From: Halomonas sp.
GTDB lineage: Bacteria; Pseudomonadota; Gammaproteobacteria; Pseudomonadales; Halomonadaceae
Assembly (NCBI RefSeq): GCF_029263665.1
Contig: NZ_JAJUFQ010000013.1
Coordinates: 1-64,000 of the forward strand
Length of the DNA: 64,000 nt
Reading direction: 5' to 3'
Shown here: piece after piece, positions 25,660-35,166 of the stretch
Layout: the number at the start of each line of letters is the position of its first letter
Position numbering within the stretch: position 1 is the first letter of the stretch
Notes under the pieces: model-generated
What the model was told of the DNA's origin: nothing
The model's input: the letters and a program-made list of their open reading frames with translations, nothing else
Databases searched by the model: none
Program-made: the position numbers and the translations under genes

Positions 25660-26904
25660 ATGACGGTCACTCTTGATGATGTCCGCCAGGCGGCCGAAGC
25701 CACCGCTGGCCACCTGGTTCGCACACCTTGCCTATACTCGGCGACGTTATCCCGCCTCGCCGGGTGCGAACTGTATATCAAGTTCGAGAATCACCAGTTC
25801 ACAGCGGCTTTCAAGGAGCGCGGAGCACTCAACCACCTGCTTTCCCTCAGTCCAGAGCAGCGCTCAAGAGGCGTGATTGCCATGTCTGCCGGCAACCACG
25901 CTCAGGCTGTGGCCTATCACGCCTCCCGCCTTGGAATCAAAGCCATTATCGTGATGCCTCGCCACACCCCCAACCTCAAGGTAAGCAATACCCGTGCCTT
26001 TGGTGCCGAGGTGCATCTGCAAGGCGACGGTGTGGATGAAGCAGGCGCCTATGCTCAACGCCTGGCAGCACAGCACGGCTATGTCTTCGTCCACCCTTAC
26101 GATGATCCTCGCATCATCGCCGGACAAGGAACCATCGCAGTAGAAATGCTGGAGGATACTCCCGAACTGGACTGCCTCGTGCTTCCTATCGGTGGTGGCG
26201 GATTGATTGGCGGCAACGCAGTGGCGGCCAAGGGCATCAAGCCCGATATCGACATCATGGGTGTGCAGAGCGAACGCTTCCCGGCAATGAAGCAGGCGCT
26301 CGCTGGAGAACCAGTGCATTGTGGACGAGTCACCGTCGCTGAAGGCATTGCCGTAAAACAACCAGGCAATCTCACCAGGGCTTTGGTGAACGAGCATGTC
26401 AGCGACATATTGCTGGCCAGCGAAGCCGACCTCGAACGTGCCATCCTGATGCTGCTGGAAATCGAGAAAACCGTTGCAGAAGGAGCAGGAGCAGCAGGGC
26501 TGGCAGCGGTTCTCAGTCAACCTGAACGCTTCCGGGGCCGCAAGGTAGGCCTGGTGCTCAGCGGTGGCAACATCGACATGCAGGCACTCTCGTCGGTCAT
26601 CCAACGCGGCCTGGTACGCTCAGGCAGGATCGTACGTGTTCGAGTCGGAATCCCTGATGTCCCGGGAGCACTGTCGGAACTCACCCTGCTGCTGGCCAAT
26701 CAGCGTGCCAATGTCGTCCATATCGCCCATCAGCGTACATTCACTGACCTGTCACTGAGAGCAACGGAAGTCGAAGCAACCCTGGAAACGCTGGGAAGCG
26801 AGCACACCAGAGAGGTAATCGAAGCGCTGCGTGCAGAAGGCTACGATCCGGTATTGCCCGCCAATGAGATTCACCCGGACGAACGCTGGGGACAGCGTTC
26901 ATGA
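25660..26904 (+). CDS. threonine ammonia-lyase with ACT domain
   Basis: The 414-residue PLP enzyme deaminates threonine to 2-oxobutanoate. The PLP lysine is in FKERGALNHL, SAGNHAQAVAYHA binds the cofactor, and PIGGGGLIGGNAVA is the phosphate loop. The C-terminal 80 residues (RVGIPDVPGALSELTLLL) are a single ACT-type domain, as in TdcB-like forms rather than the two-ACT biosynthetic IlvA. The ATG at 25660 has GGAAG at a workable distance. An upstream in-frame start at 25594 would add 22 non-conserved residues. It stands alone. Confidence 0.9.
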   Translation: MTVTLDDVRQAAEATAGHLVRTPCLYSATLSRLAGCELYIKFENHQFTAAFKERGALNHLLSLSPEQRSRGVIAMSAGNHAQAVAYHASRLGIKAIIVMPRHTPNLKVSNTRAFGAEVHLQGDGVDEAGAYAQRLAAQHGYVFVHPYDDPRIIAGQGTIAVEMLEDTPELDCLVLPIGGGGLIGGNAVAAKGIKPDIDIMGVQSERFPAMKQALAGEPVHCGRVTVAEGIAVKQPGNLTRALVNEHVSDILLASEADLERAILMLLEIEKTVAEGAGAAGLAAVLSQPERFRGRKVGLVLSGGNIDMQALSSVIQRGLVRSGRIVRVRVGIPDVPGALSELTLLLANQRANVVHIAHQRTFTDLSLRATEVEATLETLGSEHTREVIEALRAEGYDPVLPANEIHPDERWGQRS

Positions 26905-26958
26905 TGCTTCCATGTCTCCCTTGCACACACCCATGGTGTCGGGAGACCTCGCACGAAG

Positions 26959-27006
26959 GTACTAGAAGACACAGGTACTAGAAGACATAGGTGCTAGAAG
27001 ACATAG
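26959..27006. repeat. 3 x 16-bp tandem repeat
   Basis: GTACTAGAAGACACAG at 26959, 26975 and 26991, with one or two changes in later copies. It lies 55 bases after the threonine ammonia-lyase stop, and it is not coding. CTAG is normally avoided in enterics, so three copies in tandem stand out. Confidence 0.95.
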
Positions 27007-27086
27007 ACACGGCAAGCACAGATCAGCCGGCAAGAAGCCTGTCATCATGAGTGCGTTATCACTATGGGCGTGTTGTGATCAAAAAC

Positions 27087-27115
27087 CGGGCCCTGGCTGC
27101 AACCGCCAGGGCCCG
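27087..27115 (-). terminator. terminator after the hybrid kinase
   Basis: CGGGCCCTGGC pairs with GCCAGGGCCCG around TGCAACC. On the minus strand it runs into GTTTTTG, so it mainly serves the histidine kinase gene. Confidence 0.9.
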
Positions 27116-27142
27116 TATCATGCCAGGGAGATGATGCAGCAC

Positions 27143-29401
27143 TCAGACCGGTCGAAAGTTCTCCAGCAACCCGGCCTTGCGCCAGGCCTCCCTGACCCGC
27201 TCTTCGTGCCGCTCCAATTCATCCACCTCGGCTGTCAGTTGCTCCGCTGACTTATTGTCCACCGCCATGTGTTTCAGCTTTATTGCTGCTCGCATGATGG
27301 CTGTGCACCCCAGCGTGGCCGAGGCATTGTTCAGCCTGTTCGCCTCATCCCCAAGCGCCTTGCAATCGCCACCCTCTATCGCGATGCGCATACGCGCCAG
27401 GCGTACCGGGTAATGGGCCAAGTAGTCATGCACCATGCGTTGCAAGGCATCAGCCGACATCATCGAACGTAGCTCATTCAGTGTCATGGCCGATATCTCC
27501 TCGCCTTCCTCCGGCTCATGGCACTGTCCTTCTCGCGACACTTCGGACAAGGCGCTGCCTGCTGTCAATCTCGCATAGACATGTGAAGGATAACGCTGGA
27601 GCACACTGCTCAGTTCCTTACGCGTAAAGGGCTTGCTGATCATATCGTCCATGCCTGCCTCAACGCTTGCTTGGCGGTGCTCGGGAAGGATGTTGGCCGT
27701 CACTGCTATCATCGGCACAGTGGTACCTTGTGCATGGTTCTGGCGCTCCAGCATCCGCCATCGGCGTGCAGTTTCGATACCATCCATGCCCGACATCTGC
27801 AGATCCATGAACACCATGTCAAAGGAACGCTCACTCAACACTGCCAACGCCTGCTCGCCACTGCTCACCAGTTCGGATGATTGCCCGAGGCGTGACAGCA
27901 TCGCTGCCATCAACTCGCGATTGGCGGCATTATCTTCTACCACCAGCACATGATGAGGTGCCGGCAGGTCAGTTTGCATTCCTTCTTGTTCCGCTTCACG
28001 GCACTCTTCCTCGCAACTCGCCAAGGGAAGCTCGAACCAGAAGCGACTGCCACTCCCCACCTGGCTATCCACGAGTAACTCGCCCCCCATGGCCTGCACC
28101 AGACGTCGAGCAATCGCCAACCCCAGGCCAGATCCCTCATGACGCCGTGTCATCACGCTATCGACCTGCTGGAAAGGCTCGAAGATATGCCCCAGATCTT
28201 GCTCGCCAATGCCACAGCCTGTGTCATAAACGACAAAAGAGATGCCTCGGGCATCCACCTGGGTCACCCGTAACATGACAAAGCCTTGATCGGTGAACTT
28301 GAAGGCGTTGTCGAGCAGGTTCATCAATACCTGCCGCAAGCGATGCTCATCCCCCTTCACACATTCGGGCAGACGCGGCGCCAAGCGCATGAGAAACTGA
28401 ACCTTGTCGCTCGAACTGATGCGGTAACCCTGAGCCAGTTGGTTCAGCATCTGCACCAGACTAAAAGGGACATCCTCAATACCCATGTGCCCAGCTTCGA
28501 TGCGGGTATAGTCGAGGACATCATTGATCACCGTATGTAGCCCCTTGGCACTGGCCTCCAGGCTTTCAACATAATGCCGCCCCTCTTCACTAAGCGGCTC
28601 ATCCTTGATCAGGTCGGTCATGCCAATGACACCACTGAGAGGTGTCCGCATCTCATGACTCACCATCGCCATGAAATCGGACTTGGCACGGCTGGTAGCC
28701 TCGGCCTGTTGCACCGCTTCTCGTAATGCCTGGGACTGCGCCTCCAGCAACTCCGCCTTGAGGGTATGGCCACGTGCTTCGCGAATCAGCAGCACAACCA
28801 GCGCACTGCCAGCCAGCATGATCAGCACGATGCACGCCAGCACAACGGCATACAGGTGCAACATCGCCCGGCTATCATCACTACGCAACTTGGCAACCGT
28901 GATGGTGTGCTCCAGCAGCATTTCCCGCGTAGCTTGCTGCAGCTTTGTCAGGGACGATAACAGGGTCTGGCGAACTTCCTCGTCGAAGGCTTTCTCGCCA
29001 GAATCCAGAGATTCCATCAGTGGTTCCAGCGACACGACCAGCTGCTCGACCTTCGCCGACCAGCTGGTATCCCGATATAGCTCGGTCATGAATCGTCGCG
29101 TCTGGCCTTGATGCATCAACTGGCTGCGGCCATAAGTGATGTCATATGCCAGCACCAGAGGCTCGACATTCTCTGGTGTCGTTTCCAGCGCCTTGATGCG
29201 CAAATCATGGACAGAGCGATCGAACTGGTAGAGATTCCAGCTCAGGGTATCCAGTGCTCGATGCATCAGGTCCTGCTGCCGATCAAGCGTCAAGCCCCCC
29301 GCCACCAGTGCCGCAACAAAGAACAGCACTGCCGCAATGGCAGAAACTCGGAACCTCAAGGGAAATGAGGACATGGCAGGCCCTGTGTCTTTTTCTCTCA
29401 T
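27143..29401 (-). CDS. hybrid sensor histidine kinase with receiver and degenerate Hpt domain
   Basis: The 752-residue protein has two membrane segments (about 15-35 and 180-205) around a periplasmic domain, then HisKA (MVSHEMRTPLSGVIGMTDL, phospho-His near 250), HATPase_c (DNAFKFTDQGFV; DTGCGIG; GSGLGLAIARR), a receiver (HHVLVVEDNAANRELM; VFMDLQMSGMDG) and a C-terminal Hpt-like helix bundle. Hpt domains carry HxLKG, but here the segment reads ANRLNNASATLG, so the phospho-acceptor His is Asn. The start overlaps the upstream stop (ATGA), coupling it to the small SUOX-fold protein, which may be its signal input. A separate Hpt protein elsewhere may take over phosphotransfer. Confidence 0.9.
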   Translation of the reverse strand: MREKDTGPAMSSFPLRFRVSAIAAVLFFVAALVAGGLTLDRQQDLMHRALDTLSWNLYQFDRSVHDLRIKALETTPENVEPLVLAYDITYGRSQLMHQGQTRRFMTELYRDTSWSAKVEQLVVSLEPLMESLDSGEKAFDEEVRQTLLSSLTKLQQATREMLLEHTITVAKLRSDDSRAMLHLYAVVLACIVLIMLAGSALVVLLIREARGHTLKAELLEAQSQALREAVQQAEATSRAKSDFMAMVSHEMRTPLSGVIGMTDLIKDEPLSEEGRHYVESLEASAKGLHTVINDVLDYTRIEAGHMGIEDVPFSLVQMLNQLAQGYRISSSDKVQFLMRLAPRLPECVKGDEHRLRQVLMNLLDNAFKFTDQGFVMLRVTQVDARGISFVVYDTGCGIGEQDLGHIFEPFQQVDSVMTRRHEGSGLGLAIARRLVQAMGGELLVDSQVGSGSRFWFELPLASCEEECREAEQEGMQTDLPAPHHVLVVEDNAANRELMAAMLSRLGQSSELVSSGEQALAVLSERSFDMVFMDLQMSGMDGIETARRWRMLERQNHAQGTTVPMIAVTANILPEHRQASVEAGMDDMISKPFTRKELSSVLQRYPSHVYARLTAGSALSEVSREGQCHEPEEGEEISAMTLNELRSMMSADALQRMVHDYLAHYPVRLARMRIAIEGGDCKALGDEANRLNNASATLGCTAIMRAAIKLKHMAVDNKSAEQLTAEVDELERHEERVREAWRKAGLLENFRPV

Positions 29402-29925
29402 GGTCTCGAACTTCGACGCACATCAATGGACGAGACCTGCCAAACAGACCGATGCAGATAAACCTCGGTATACAGTTCAGGGAAGTCATCAAAAGGATAG
29501 ATCACGAACAACGGCCCCTGATCCCTCACCCGCATAGGAACACCATCACGGGACATGGCAAGGATGACATCATGTTCCATCGCGTCACTGACCGGAATTT
29601 CCGAAACATAGTCATTAAGGGCAGAAACGCGAAGCAGGGATCCTGTACTACCCACCGCTGATAACAGATCACGAAGCAGCGGCCCTCGGTAGACCGAACG
29701 ACCGTCATACCAAGGAAGATGAGTACGCGTCTCATGCTGGGGCAAGGCTTCGAGCATGGCCCTATCAAAATGGGCTTCATCATCGACATTGGTGATCTCG
29801 ATGTCACCTGTCACTTTCAATAACACAGGGCCGGACGGTGCTTCCAGCGCCTGAGCCAGTGACATTCCTCCAAACCACGCCCATAGGAGCATGCAGCCCC
29901 ACCGCCATCCAAGCATACGCTCCAT
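29398..29925 (-). CDS. small periplasmic SUOX-fold protein (molybdopterin oxidoreductase-like domain)
   Basis: The 175-residue protein begins with a signal peptide (LLWAWFGGMSLAQALE) and continues with a compact domain that resembles the oxidoreductase molybdopterin-binding fold (GPLLRDLLSAVGSTG; DYVSEIPVSDAM; MRVRDQGPLFVIYPFDD). It is too short to be a full sulphite-oxidase-type enzyme, and I see no conserved cysteine ligand: none occurs in the mature part. It is translationally coupled to the hybrid kinase downstream, so a sensory partner in the periplasm is a reasonable inference. Fold assignment is by pattern only. Confidence 0.65.
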   Translation of the reverse strand: MERMLGWRWGCMLLWAWFGGMSLAQALEAPSGPVLLKVTGDIEITNVDDEAHFDRAMLEALPQHETRTHLPWYDGRSVYRGPLLRDLLSAVGSTGSLLRVSALNDYVSEIPVSDAMEHDVILAMSRDGVPMRVRDQGPLFVIYPFDDFPELYTEVYLHRSVWQVSSIDVRRSSRP

Positions 29926-30190
29926 CCATCAGCGTAAATGAAATGCCGAATTGTAACTTAATGCTAATGTCATCCAGAAGAATGAACAACAGCGCGTTTT
30001 TTTCGAGCCCCTCTCTCATAAGAAAAGCGTACTCGACATCATAGCGCCCCCTCTCTTGCGAGGTAGTAAAGCCGATACTTCTGAGAGAGCGCCCATCCTT
30101 CCTGTATTCTCGACCTGAATCAATATGTTTCTAATGGCTATTTTCTAATGATGAATTTCCAAGTGGTACGGAGGCCTTGTCATTGCGATC
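29926..30190. other. intergenic region upstream of the SUOX-fold/kinase operon
   Basis: About 265 bases with no gene I can support. It is AT-rich near 29940-30010, where the promoter for the minus-strand operon is expected, but no clear -35/-10 pair could be chosen. Confidence 0.5.
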
Positions 30191-30250
30191 ATGATGCGTG
30201 GTGTTATGGTGCTTGGTGTCATGATGCTTGGTGTCATGATGCATAGTGTC
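30191..30250. repeat. 4 x 15-bp tandem array at the end of the LysR gene
   Basis: ATGATGCTTGGTGTC-like units start at 30191, 30206, 30221 and 30236. The stop codon of the LysR gene (minus strand) lies in the last unit, so the array adds only the final residues and the downstream flank. Confidence 0.93.
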
Positions 30251-31238
30251 CTGGGCCATCATCTGGTCTTGCACCATGTTCTTCTTCAGTCACCTGAGAA
30301 GAAAGTTCCTTGGTCAGCCACTCCGCCAGTGCCATGGATAGCGGGTGTCGCGGAGAGGCCTCGTTTCCAGGCAAGGCCAGCACCAGGTGTGCCTCAGTGG
30401 CAACGAACCCCCAAGGTGCAATAAGGCGGCCACTGCGCAAGTCCTCTTCAACCAGATAGTCTGGCGCTATCCCCACCCCTAGACCGACCAGGGTGGCTTC
30501 CAGCAGATAACTGAGATGATCGAACCCTTGGGCCTGGGTCAGTCGCGAGGCGTCCATGTCCTGCTGAGTGCACCAGTCCAGCCAGGCATCAGGACGTGAC
30601 CGTGTATGCAGCAAGGGAAGTTCGAACAGCACATGCTGTGCAGGAGGCCAACTGCCACTATCCCGATCAATCTGGGGCCATTGTCCTGGGCGCAACACTG
30701 GCCCGATGCGCTCCGGGCCAAGAATCTGCAGTGTGTGACCATCATCGCCACCGAAAGGGGGCTGCTGAAAACGCAGTACAGCATCGACGCCAGGACGCAG
30801 TTGGCTGACGTCATCACTTGCCGTGAGATGGAGTTCCAGTTGAGGCAATGCCTGCTTGAGCCGCGCCATGCGTGGAATGAACCAGCGAGCCAGGAATGAC
30901 CCAGGACAACTGAGCACGAAAGGTGTTTCGGCATCCCCTCGGGAAAGCTCGCGACAGACCCGTGCCAGACCTTCCAGATGATGACGCGTTGCCGTAGCCA
31001 GCTCTCTTCCCGCAGCAGTCAGCACCAGCCCACGGCCGGAGCGTTCGAACAAGCGCACCCCCATTTGCTCTTCCAACTGCCGAACCTGACGACTCACAGC
31101 CCCATGGGTGACATGCAGCAAGTCTGCGGCTCGGGATAGACTGTCGCAACGAGCCGCTGCATCAAAGGCTTGCAATGCCTTGAGCGAGGGTAAATGAGGC
31201 AAATCCGGCAACATCTCCGATGAAGGTGGTAGCGGCAT
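30234..31238 (-). CDS. trpI: LysR-type regulator, likely TrpI
   Basis: The 334-residue protein has an N-terminal LysR helix-turn-helix (LKALQAFDAAARCDSLSRAA; THGAVSRQVRQLEEQMGVRLFER, about residues 20-80) and a substrate-binding domain. It is divergent from trpBA, the arrangement of TrpI in Pseudomonas, where it activates trpBA in response to indoleglycerol phosphate. The ATG at 31238 has AGGAG 7 bases upstream; an in-frame codon at 31274 has none. A candidate operator (TGTGAG-N5-CTCACA) sits in the divergent region. The gene ends inside a 15-bp tandem array, giving an odd C-terminus. The name rests on position and family, not on an alignment. Confidence 0.75.
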   Translation of the reverse strand: MPLPPSSEMLPDLPHLPSLKALQAFDAAARCDSLSRAADLLHVTHGAVSRQVRQLEEQMGVRLFERSGRGLVLTAAGRELATATRHHLEGLARVCRELSRGDAETPFVLSCPGSFLARWFIPRMARLKQALPQLELHLTASDDVSQLRPGVDAVLRFQQPPFGGDDGHTLQILGPERIGPVLRPGQWPQIDRDSGSWPPAQHVLFELPLLHTRSRPDAWLDWCTQQDMDASRLTQAQGFDHLSYLLEATLVGLGVGIAPDYLVEEDLRSGRLIAPWGFVATEAHLVLALPGNEASPRHPLSMALAEWLTKELSSQVTEEEHGARPDDGPGHYAS

Positions 31239-31278
31239 ATTGAACTCCTGGTCACAGGGCAAGAACCATGTCATCTAT

Positions 31279-31295
31279 TGTGAGTTTTTCTCACA
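31279..31295. promoter_or_regulatory. candidate TrpI operator
   Basis: TGTGAG-TTTTT-CTCACA is a perfect 6-bp inverted repeat with the T-N11-A arrangement of LysR sites. It lies 85 bases upstream of trpB and between the two divergent starts. Confidence 0.6.
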
Positions 31296-31379
31296 CATCA
31301 TCTCCATTATATCGATTTTCCTTGGCCTCTTCCGGAGGTAAGGTATCGACAAGACGAACTTTCCTTCAGGGAGCAGAGC

Positions 31380-32612
31380 ATGAGTCAGACTACCGTCCCC
31401 CAGTCCCTTCGGCATGGCCCCGACGATCGCGGCTTCTTTGGTGACTTTGGCGGCCGCTTCGTTGCCGAAACGCTGATGCCACTGATCCTCGACCTGCAGC
31501 AAGAATACGCGAACGCTAGCCAGGACCCCGCCTTTGCCGAGGAGCTGTCTTCCTTGTCCAGGGATTATGTGGGCCGCCAGAGTCCTCTGTATCACGCTGA
31601 CCGCCTTAGTGAACATCTGGGTGGCGCCAAGATCTATCTCAAGCGTGAAGACCTGATGCATACGGGTGCCCACAAGATCAACAATGCACTGGGCCAGATC
31701 CTGCTGGCCCGGCGAATGGGCAAGACCCGCATCATTGCCGAGACAGGGGCCGGCATGCATGGCGTTGCCACCGCCACCGTGGCAGCCCGCTTCGGCCTGG
31801 AATGCGTCATCTACATGGGCAGCACGGACATTCATCGTCAGCAGCCCAACGTCCAACGCATGCAGTTGCTGGGTGCCAAGGTCATCCCTGTGACTGCCGG
31901 CGATGGTACGCTCAAGGATGCCATGAATGAAGCATTGCGCGACTGGGTGACCAATGTCGCCAATACTTTCTACATCATCGGCACCGTGGCCGGCCCTCAC
32001 CCCTATCCCGCCATGGTCCGCGATTTCCAGTCGGTAATCGGTGAAGAAGTACGCGAACAGCTTCAGGAAAAGGAAGGTCGTGGCCCCGACTCTCTGGTGG
32101 CCTGCATTGGAGGTGGTTCCAATGCCATGGGCCTGTTCCATCCCTTCCTCGACGATGAGAACGTCGCTCTGATCGGCGTTGAAGCGGCTGGCGAAGGTAT
32201 CGATACCGGCAAGCACGCGGCCAGTCTGCGTGGCGGGGACCCGGGTGTATTGCATGGCAATCGCACCTTCCTTCTCCAGGACGAGGAAGGCCAGATCAGC
32301 GATGCTCATTCCATCTCCGCGGGCCTCGACTATCCAGGCATTGGCCCTGAACACGCCTGGTTGCACCAGATTGGGCGCGCCGAATATGTTTCTGCCACCG
32401 ACCGTGAGGCACTGGATGCCTTTACCTTGCTGTGTCGTCTGGAAGGCATCATTCCAGCCCTCGAATCTTCCCATGCTCTGGCCGAAGTGATTCGACGGGC
32501 CCCAAGCCTGCCCAGCGATCACATCATGGTGGTCAACCTGAGCGGCCGTGGTGACAAGGACATGGCTACCGTGACTCACGTATTGGCCGACGAACTCGGC
32601 CTCAGCCAGTAA
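31380..32612 (+). CDS. trpB: tryptophan synthase beta chain
   Basis: The PLP-dependent beta subunit joins indole and serine to make tryptophan. The 410 residues include the PLP lysine in the signature [13 protein letters not shown], then [14 protein letters not shown] and the phosphate loop [10 protein letters not shown]. The C-terminal [11 protein letters not shown] and GRGDKDM are typical. Length is normal. GGAGCAGAGC precedes the ATG. trpA follows 9 bases later. The rest of the trp genes are not in this window. Confidence 0.97.
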   Translation: MSQTTVPQSLRHGPDDRGFFGDFGGRFVAETLMPLILDLQQEYANASQDPAFAEELSSLSRDYVGRQSPLYHADRLSEHLGGAKIYLKREDLMHTGAHKINNALGQILLARRMGKTRIIAETGAGMHGVATATVAARFGLECVIYMGSTDIHRQQPNVQRMQLLGAKVIPVTAGDGTLKDAMNEALRDWVTNVANTFYIIGTVAGPHPYPAMVRDFQSVIGEEVREQLQEKEGRGPDSLVACIGGGSNAMGLFHPFLDDENVALIGVEAAGEGIDTGKHAASLRGGDPGVLHGNRTFLLQDEEGQISDAHSISAGLDYPGIGPEHAWLHQIGRAEYVSATDREALDAFTLLCRLEGIIPALESSHALAEVIRRAPSLPSDHIMVVNLSGRGDKDMATVTHVLADELGLSQ

Positions 32613-32621
32613 GGAATCGAC

Positions 32622-33443
32622 ATGACCATATCCCAAGACCGCCTGGCACGCCGCTTCGCTACTGTCCAGACTGAGAATCGGGCTGCTTTGGTAACCTACC
32701 TGGCCGCCGGGGACCCTGACTACGCCACCAGCTTGGCTGCAGTTCGCGGCCTGGCCGAGTCCGGTGCCGATATCATCGAACTGGGTATGCCCTTCACCGA
32801 TCCCATGGCCGATGGCCAGGCCATCCAGCATGCCACCCGGCGAGCACTGGAAGCGGGCCAGACCATGGACAAGACCCTGGAAATGGTGCGTGAGCTTCGC
32901 CGTGAGAACAATGACATCCCGATCGTGCTGATGGGCTACTACAATCCCATCTATCGCCGGGGCGTGGAACGCTTCGTCGGCGAAGCACGAGAGGCAGGTG
33001 TCGATGGACTGATCGTGGTTGACCTGCCACCGGAGCACGATGACGAGCTGTGTCTGCCAGCTGCCAAGGCAGGGCTCAATTTCATTCGTCTGGCGACTCC
33101 CACCACCGATGCAGCACGCCTGCCCGGTGTACTGACCAACACCTCAGGCTTCCTGTACTACGTCTCCAGCACCGGTGTCACGGGAGGCGAGGCTCCCAGC
33201 GTCGAGCGCGTACAAGCCGAGGTCGACAGTATCCGCCAGCACAGTGACATTCCCATTGCCGTAGGCTTTGGCATCCGTACCGCTGAACAGGCTAGTGCCA
33301 TCGGTCGTTTCGCCGATGGAGTGGTGGTGGGTTCGGCTCTGGTCGAAGCACTCGCCAATGCGGAAAGTCGCGAGGCTGGTGTCACCGCGGTCAAGTCCCT
33401 GACCGCTGAATTGGCCGCTGCACTCAAGACGGCCCGCGGCTGA
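32622..33443 (+). CDS. trpA: tryptophan synthase alpha chain
   Basis: It cleaves indole-3-glycerol phosphate to indole, which passes to TrpB. The 273-residue TIM barrel has the family signature [17 protein letters not shown] (catalytic Glu and Asp), then [12 protein letters not shown] and the phosphate site GVTGGE and [11 protein letters not shown]. The spacing from trpB is short, with AAGGAATCG as its ribosome site. A strong terminator follows, so trpBA is a two-gene operon, controlled in all likelihood by the divergent LysR protein. Confidence 0.97.
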   Translation: MTISQDRLARRFATVQTENRAALVTYLAAGDPDYATSLAAVRGLAESGADIIELGMPFTDPMADGQAIQHATRRALEAGQTMDKTLEMVRELRRENNDIPIVLMGYYNPIYRRGVERFVGEAREAGVDGLIVVDLPPEHDDELCLPAAKAGLNFIRLATPTTDAARLPGVLTNTSGFLYYVSSTGVTGGEAPSVERVQAEVDSIRQHSDIPIAVGFGIRTAEQASAIGRFADGVVVGSALVEALANAESREAGVTAVKSLTAELAAALKTARG

Positions 33444-33487
33444 CCCCACCCAGCCTTGGAAAATTGACAGTCCCAGACACTGTCTAA

Positions 33488-33522
33488 AAGCAGGCCAGGA
33501 GCTAAAAGCTCCTGGCCTGCTT
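33488..33522 (+). terminator. terminator after trpBA
   Basis: A 15-bp perfect stem (AAGCAGGCCAGGAGC and its complement) closes a TAAAA loop and ends in TT before GCATTTC. It is 45 bases downstream of the trpA stop. Confidence 0.9.
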
Positions 33523-33802
33523 GCATTTCACCAGGACACTTCCCTCTTTTCATCACCATCAATTGGCTTATTTCACTGGAGTTTTTATCAAAAACGGGTG
33601 TTTTCCCTATATAGATACAACTTAAGTCGATCCACATAGCCACTTTCTCGGTGATAGAATGCGCCGCTTCGCGCACCAGCGCTTTGCTTGACTCAATCTC
33701 TGGCTTCAAGTTCTGGTTCAAGCTCTGTACACGGCGCGCAACTCAATGCCCCATCAGAAGGCAGGTATTCCTAGTACCTACCACACTCATCGAGAGAGTC
33801 CC
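33523..33802. other. intergenic region before sstT
   Basis: About 280 bases with no supported gene. Near 33698-33722, TCTGGCTTCAAG and TCTGGTTCAAG stand in near-tandem and resemble the cobA repeat core. The sstT promoter must lie here but cannot be fixed. Confidence 0.5.
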
Positions 33803-35026
33803 ATGTTCTCTACTCTTGCTGCTCCGCTGCGGCCACTCTTGCGTCTCAGCCTGGTTCCACAAATCGCCATCGGCATTCTGTGTGGCATCATTCTGGTAGT
33901 GATTTCCCCCAAGGCAGCCCTGTCTGTCGCGCTGCTGGGCGACATCTTCATTTCTGCGCTGAAAGCCGTGGCGCCAATCCTGGTGTTCGTGCTGGTCATG
34001 GCGGCTATCGCCAACCACCAGAAAGGACAACCCACCCACATTCGTTCCGTGCTGGTGCTGTATCTCATCGGCACCTTGGTCGCCGCCCTGGTCGCTGTCA
34101 TCGCCAGCTTTGCCTTTCCTACTACTCTATCGCTGGATGTTTCCCAGGCCAGCGGCAATCCTCCCGGTGGCGTCATCGAGATTCTCAAGAATCTGCTGCT
34201 CAGCGTGGTCTACAACCCTGTATCTGCGCTGATGGAAGGCAACTTCGTTGCCATCCTCGCCTGGGCCGTGGGCCTGGGCATCATGTTGCGCAATGCCAAC
34301 GATACGACCCGCAAGCTGATCAATGACCTGTCCGATGCCGTGTCAGGCATTGTCCGCTTCGTCATTCGCTTTGCCCCGCTCGGTATCTTCGGACTGGTAG
34401 CCGGCACACTGGCCACTTCCGGAATGGGTGCTCTGCTCGAGTATGCTCAGCTGCTCGGAATCATCGTTGGCTGCATGCTCTTCGTGGCCCTGGTCACCAA
34501 TCCATTGATCGTATTCCTGACCACTCGCCGGAACCCATATCCTCTGGTCTTCACCTGCCTGCGTGGTAGCGCCATCACGGCTTTCTTCACCCGTAGCAGC
34601 GCAGCCAACATCCCGATCAACCTGGAACTGTGCAAGCGCCTCAACCTGCATGCCGATACCTATTCCATCTCCATCCCGCTGGGCGCGACGATCAACATGT
34701 CCGGCGCCGCCATCACCATTACCGTAATCACTCTGGCGGCCGCCCACACCCTCGGTATCAGTGTGGACTTCGCCACCGCCCTGCTGCTGTGTATCGTCTC
34801 TGCTCTGGCGGCCTGTGGTGTATCCGGCGTTGCCGGTGGTTCGCTGCTGTTGATTCCCATGGCAGCGGCCCTGTTTGGTATCGACGCCGACGTGGCCATG
34901 CAGGTCGTTGCCATCGGCTTTGTCATCAGCGTGGTACAGGACTCCACCGAGACCGCTCTGAACTCTTCCACTGATGTGCTGTTCACCGCTGCGGCCTGTC
35001 GGGCGAAGGATGGAAACAAGGTGTAA
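33803..35026 (+). CDS. sstT: sodium/serine-threonine symporter SstT
   Basis: The 407-residue inner-membrane protein is of the dicarboxylate/amino acid:cation symporter family, with about eight membrane segments and the conserved re-entrant loops ([53 protein letters not shown]). This is the SstT subgroup, which imports serine and threonine with Na+. The ATG at 33803 follows GAGAG and gives the usual length; the longer frame from 33746 has no ribosome site. It is transcribed alone. Confidence 0.92.
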   Translation: MFSTLAAPLRPLLRLSLVPQIAIGILCGIILVVISPKAALSVALLGDIFISALKAVAPILVFVLVMAAIANHQKGQPTHIRSVLVLYLIGTLVAALVAVIASFAFPTTLSLDVSQASGNPPGGVIEILKNLLLSVVYNPVSALMEGNFVAILAWAVGLGIMLRNANDTTRKLINDLSDAVSGIVRFVIRFAPLGIFGLVAGTLATSGMGALLEYAQLLGIIVGCMLFVALVTNPLIVFLTTRRNPYPLVFTCLRGSAITAFFTRSSAANIPINLELCKRLNLHADTYSISIPLGATINMSGAAITITVITLAAAHTLGISVDFATALLLCIVSALAACGVSGVAGGSLLLIPMAAALFGIDADVAMQVVAIGFVISVVQDSTETALNSSTDVLFTAAACRAKDGNKV

Positions 35027-35097
35027 CAAGACCTGTCTGAGATTAGTTGACCACTACAAGCGTCATTTTCATGAGCTCAGGGAAGTGACGGCTGAAA

Positions 35098-35131
35098 CGA
35101 ACAACGCCACCCTCAAGGGTGGCGTTGTTCG
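35098..35131. terminator. bidirectional terminator between sstT and htpG
   Basis: CGAACAACGCCACCC pairs with GGGTGGCGTTGTTCG (15 bp) around TCAA. It lies between convergent genes and can serve both. Confidence 0.9.
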
Positions 35132-35166
35132 TTCAAGCTGGCGGTAGACAGATCTGCCTTAACGCC

